Source: JAWLDB01 sp041686915 (GTDB taxonomy: Bacteria > Bacillota > UBA994 > UBA5500). Taken from it: a stretch of DNA of 7,985 nucleotides. The stretch lies in contig JAWLDB010000129.1 in assembly GCA_041686915.1 (NCBI GenBank), forward strand, positions 1 through 7,985. The letters are read 5' to 3'. The position numbers and the translations under genes are program-made. The notes below the pieces were generated by a model that saw only the letters and a program-made list of their open reading frames with translations, was not told the origin of the DNA and made no database searches. Positions 7,216 to 7,985 of this stretch are shown here, one piece after another (within the stretch, counting starts at the first letter, position 1; every line of letters begins with the position of its first letter).

Positions 7216-7225
7216 ATTATATAAT
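7216..7225. promoter_or_regulatory. Overlapping divergent -10-like boxes
   Basis: The sequence ATTATATAAT contains TATAAT on both strands: 7221-7216 on the minus strand, pointing at the small membrane protein gene, and 7220-7225 on the plus strand, pointing at the right-edge gene. The minus-strand copy is well placed for a short leader. Neither strand has a good -35 hexamer at 16-18 bases (a TTTACA at 7201 is too close to the plus-strand box). It may be a shared promoter region, or simply AT-rich DNA. Confidence 0.35.
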
Positions 7226-7315
7226 TACTGGAGCCGGCACAGGTGCATTTTGCCTAACTTTTCATCCAGTCAGTAGGAAAATTGAGCCATCCCAGCGAAG
7301 ATGTCTTAGGTGACG

Positions 7316-7326
7316 AAGGGGGGTGG
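7316..7326 (+). promoter_or_regulatory. Ribosome binding site of the right-edge gene
   Basis: AAGGGGGGTGG, resembling AAGGAGGTG with a G in place of the central A, lies four to seven bases before the GTG at 7331. It supports that start over the in-frame GTG at 7310, which lacks a site, and the ATG at 7346. Confidence 0.55.
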
Positions 7327-7330
7327 TCTT

Positions 7331-7985
7331 GTGGCGGGCAGCATCATGCTCGTGCGCGAAAATGGCGAGCTGGCTGAGATGAAGCAGGTCGGCAGCATGG
7401 GCGAAGACGCCCTGCGTGAGCTGCTTGTAAAGCAGCCTGCTCTCTTAGCCGGAGACCACCCTAACATTGGAATAGCTGAACACTGGATAGTTGTGAAGCG
7501 AGAAACCGCCAACCTGACTATCGATGAGCAGGTTGAGTCTACATGGTCCCGCAACCATCTGTTCATAGATCAGTATGGTATTCCTACATTGGTAGACGTG
7601 CATACAGGCATCGAGGCACGCAGTCGGCATGAACACCTGGGACAAATGCTGGAACTCTGGGCGAACTTGCCGACATATTGGCCACTAAACACTATCCGTT
7701 CTCTGTTTGAGGAGAACTGTGCCGCCAAAGGGTTGCTGCCAGAGCAGGTGTTGGCTTTGTTTCTCCAACTTGAGTTCAACCCAGAGGTTTTCTGGGATAG
7801 GGTGCACACCAATCTACTGGCTGGCAAGGCGAGGCTCTTGTTCGTCGCAGAGCAGATTGGTTATGAACTGAGGCAGACCGTCGATTTTATGAGCAGGCAA
7901 TTTGAAACGGCGGAAGTGATGGCGATGGAAGTGAAGCAGTATAATGGCGAAGGTGTGCGCAGCCTGGTCACCCGGGTATATGGCA
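7331..7985 (+). CDS. PD-(D/E)XK nuclease-like hypothetical protein, 3' end outside window
   Basis: An open frame from GTG 7331 runs 218 codons to the right edge without a stop; the C-terminus is missing. It reads as a known but unnamed bacterial family with a restriction-endonuclease-like fold. I recall its members as having a leading segment like ELQELLAENPELLPG (here ALRELLVKQPALLAGD, 27-42), a DHLF(L)DQDGVPTLVEVKR core, GQMLDYAANG, an FWxRVxxNLxxGxxRLLFVADEI block and an EVLxVEVRQY block. Here these appear as HLFIDQYGIPTLVDVHTG (76-93), GQMLELWAN (104-112), FWDRVHTNLLAGKARLLFVAEQI (154-176) and EVMAMEVKQY (195-204). Asp80 is kept, but the E-x-K pair is Asp89-x-His91, so nuclease activity may be lost or altered. 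The protein is probably cytoplasmic; no signal or membrane segment is seen. The family match is from memory, not a search. Antisense frames here are shadows. Confidence 0.78.
   Translation, partial: MAGSIMLVRENGELAEMKQVGSMGEDALRELLVKQPALLAGDHPNIGIAEHWIVVKRETANLTIDEQVESTWSRNHLFIDQYGIPTLVDVHTGIEARSRHEHLGQMLELWANLPTYWPLNTIRSLFEENCAAKGLLPEQVLALFLQLEFNPEVFWDRVHTNLLAGKARLLFVAEQIGYELRQTVDFMSRQFETAEVMAMEVKQYNGEGVRSLVTRVYG

Noticed and set aside
7306..7827. Three overlapping minus-strand open frames at the right edge.
   Set aside because: They are antisense to a 218-codon plus-strand frame with family-like blocks and a ribosome site; their products look like shadow translations.

Overview
The window looks like chromosomal DNA of a Gram-positive, Firmicutes-type bacterium, probably a clostridial lineage. 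The evidence is a PyrR-type RNA attenuator ahead of the carbamoyl-phosphate synthase genes, GGAGG-type ribosome binding sites at nearly every start, a consensus sigma-A promoter, and a DppA-like M55 peptidase. The species assignment is inference. I see no insertion sequences, CRISPR arrays, tRNA or rRNA genes.

Layout from left to right. (1) 27-1397, minus strand: a complete MATE-family multidrug/cation antiporter with its own ribosome binding site and a possible -10 box. (2) 1505-1550: a strong intrinsic terminator that closes the carAB transcript and separates it from the MATE gene. (3) 1557-5826, minus strand: carB and carA, the large and small subunits of carbamoyl-phosphate synthase, one base apart and probably translationally coupled. 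(4) 5827-5994: the carA control region, which holds a perfect TTGACA-17-TATAAT promoter, a PyrR-binding hairpin, an antiterminator and a terminator that also buries the carA Shine-Dalgarno sequence. (5) 6085-6912, plus strand: a DppA-like M55 zinc D-aminopeptidase, divergent from carA and followed by a terminator hairpin. (6) 6989-7183, minus strand: a small single-pass membrane protein of unknown function. (7) 7331 to the right edge, plus strand: a partial gene resembling a PD-(D/E)XK nuclease-like hypothetical family, in which the expected E-x-K pair reads D-x-H.

How the parts work together. carA and carB make one enzyme, which converts glutamine, bicarbonate and ATP to carbamoyl phosphate for pyrimidine (and possibly arginine) synthesis. 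The leader suggests that PyrR loaded with UMP/UTP shuts this unit off when pyrimidines are plentiful. No other pyr gene lies next to it here, so it appears to be a separate PyrR-controlled unit. The other genes look like independent transcription units with no evident shared pathway. The two points most worth a second look are the compact carA attenuator, where one hairpin seems to act as both terminator and ribosome-site blocker, and the altered active-site motif of the right-edge gene.
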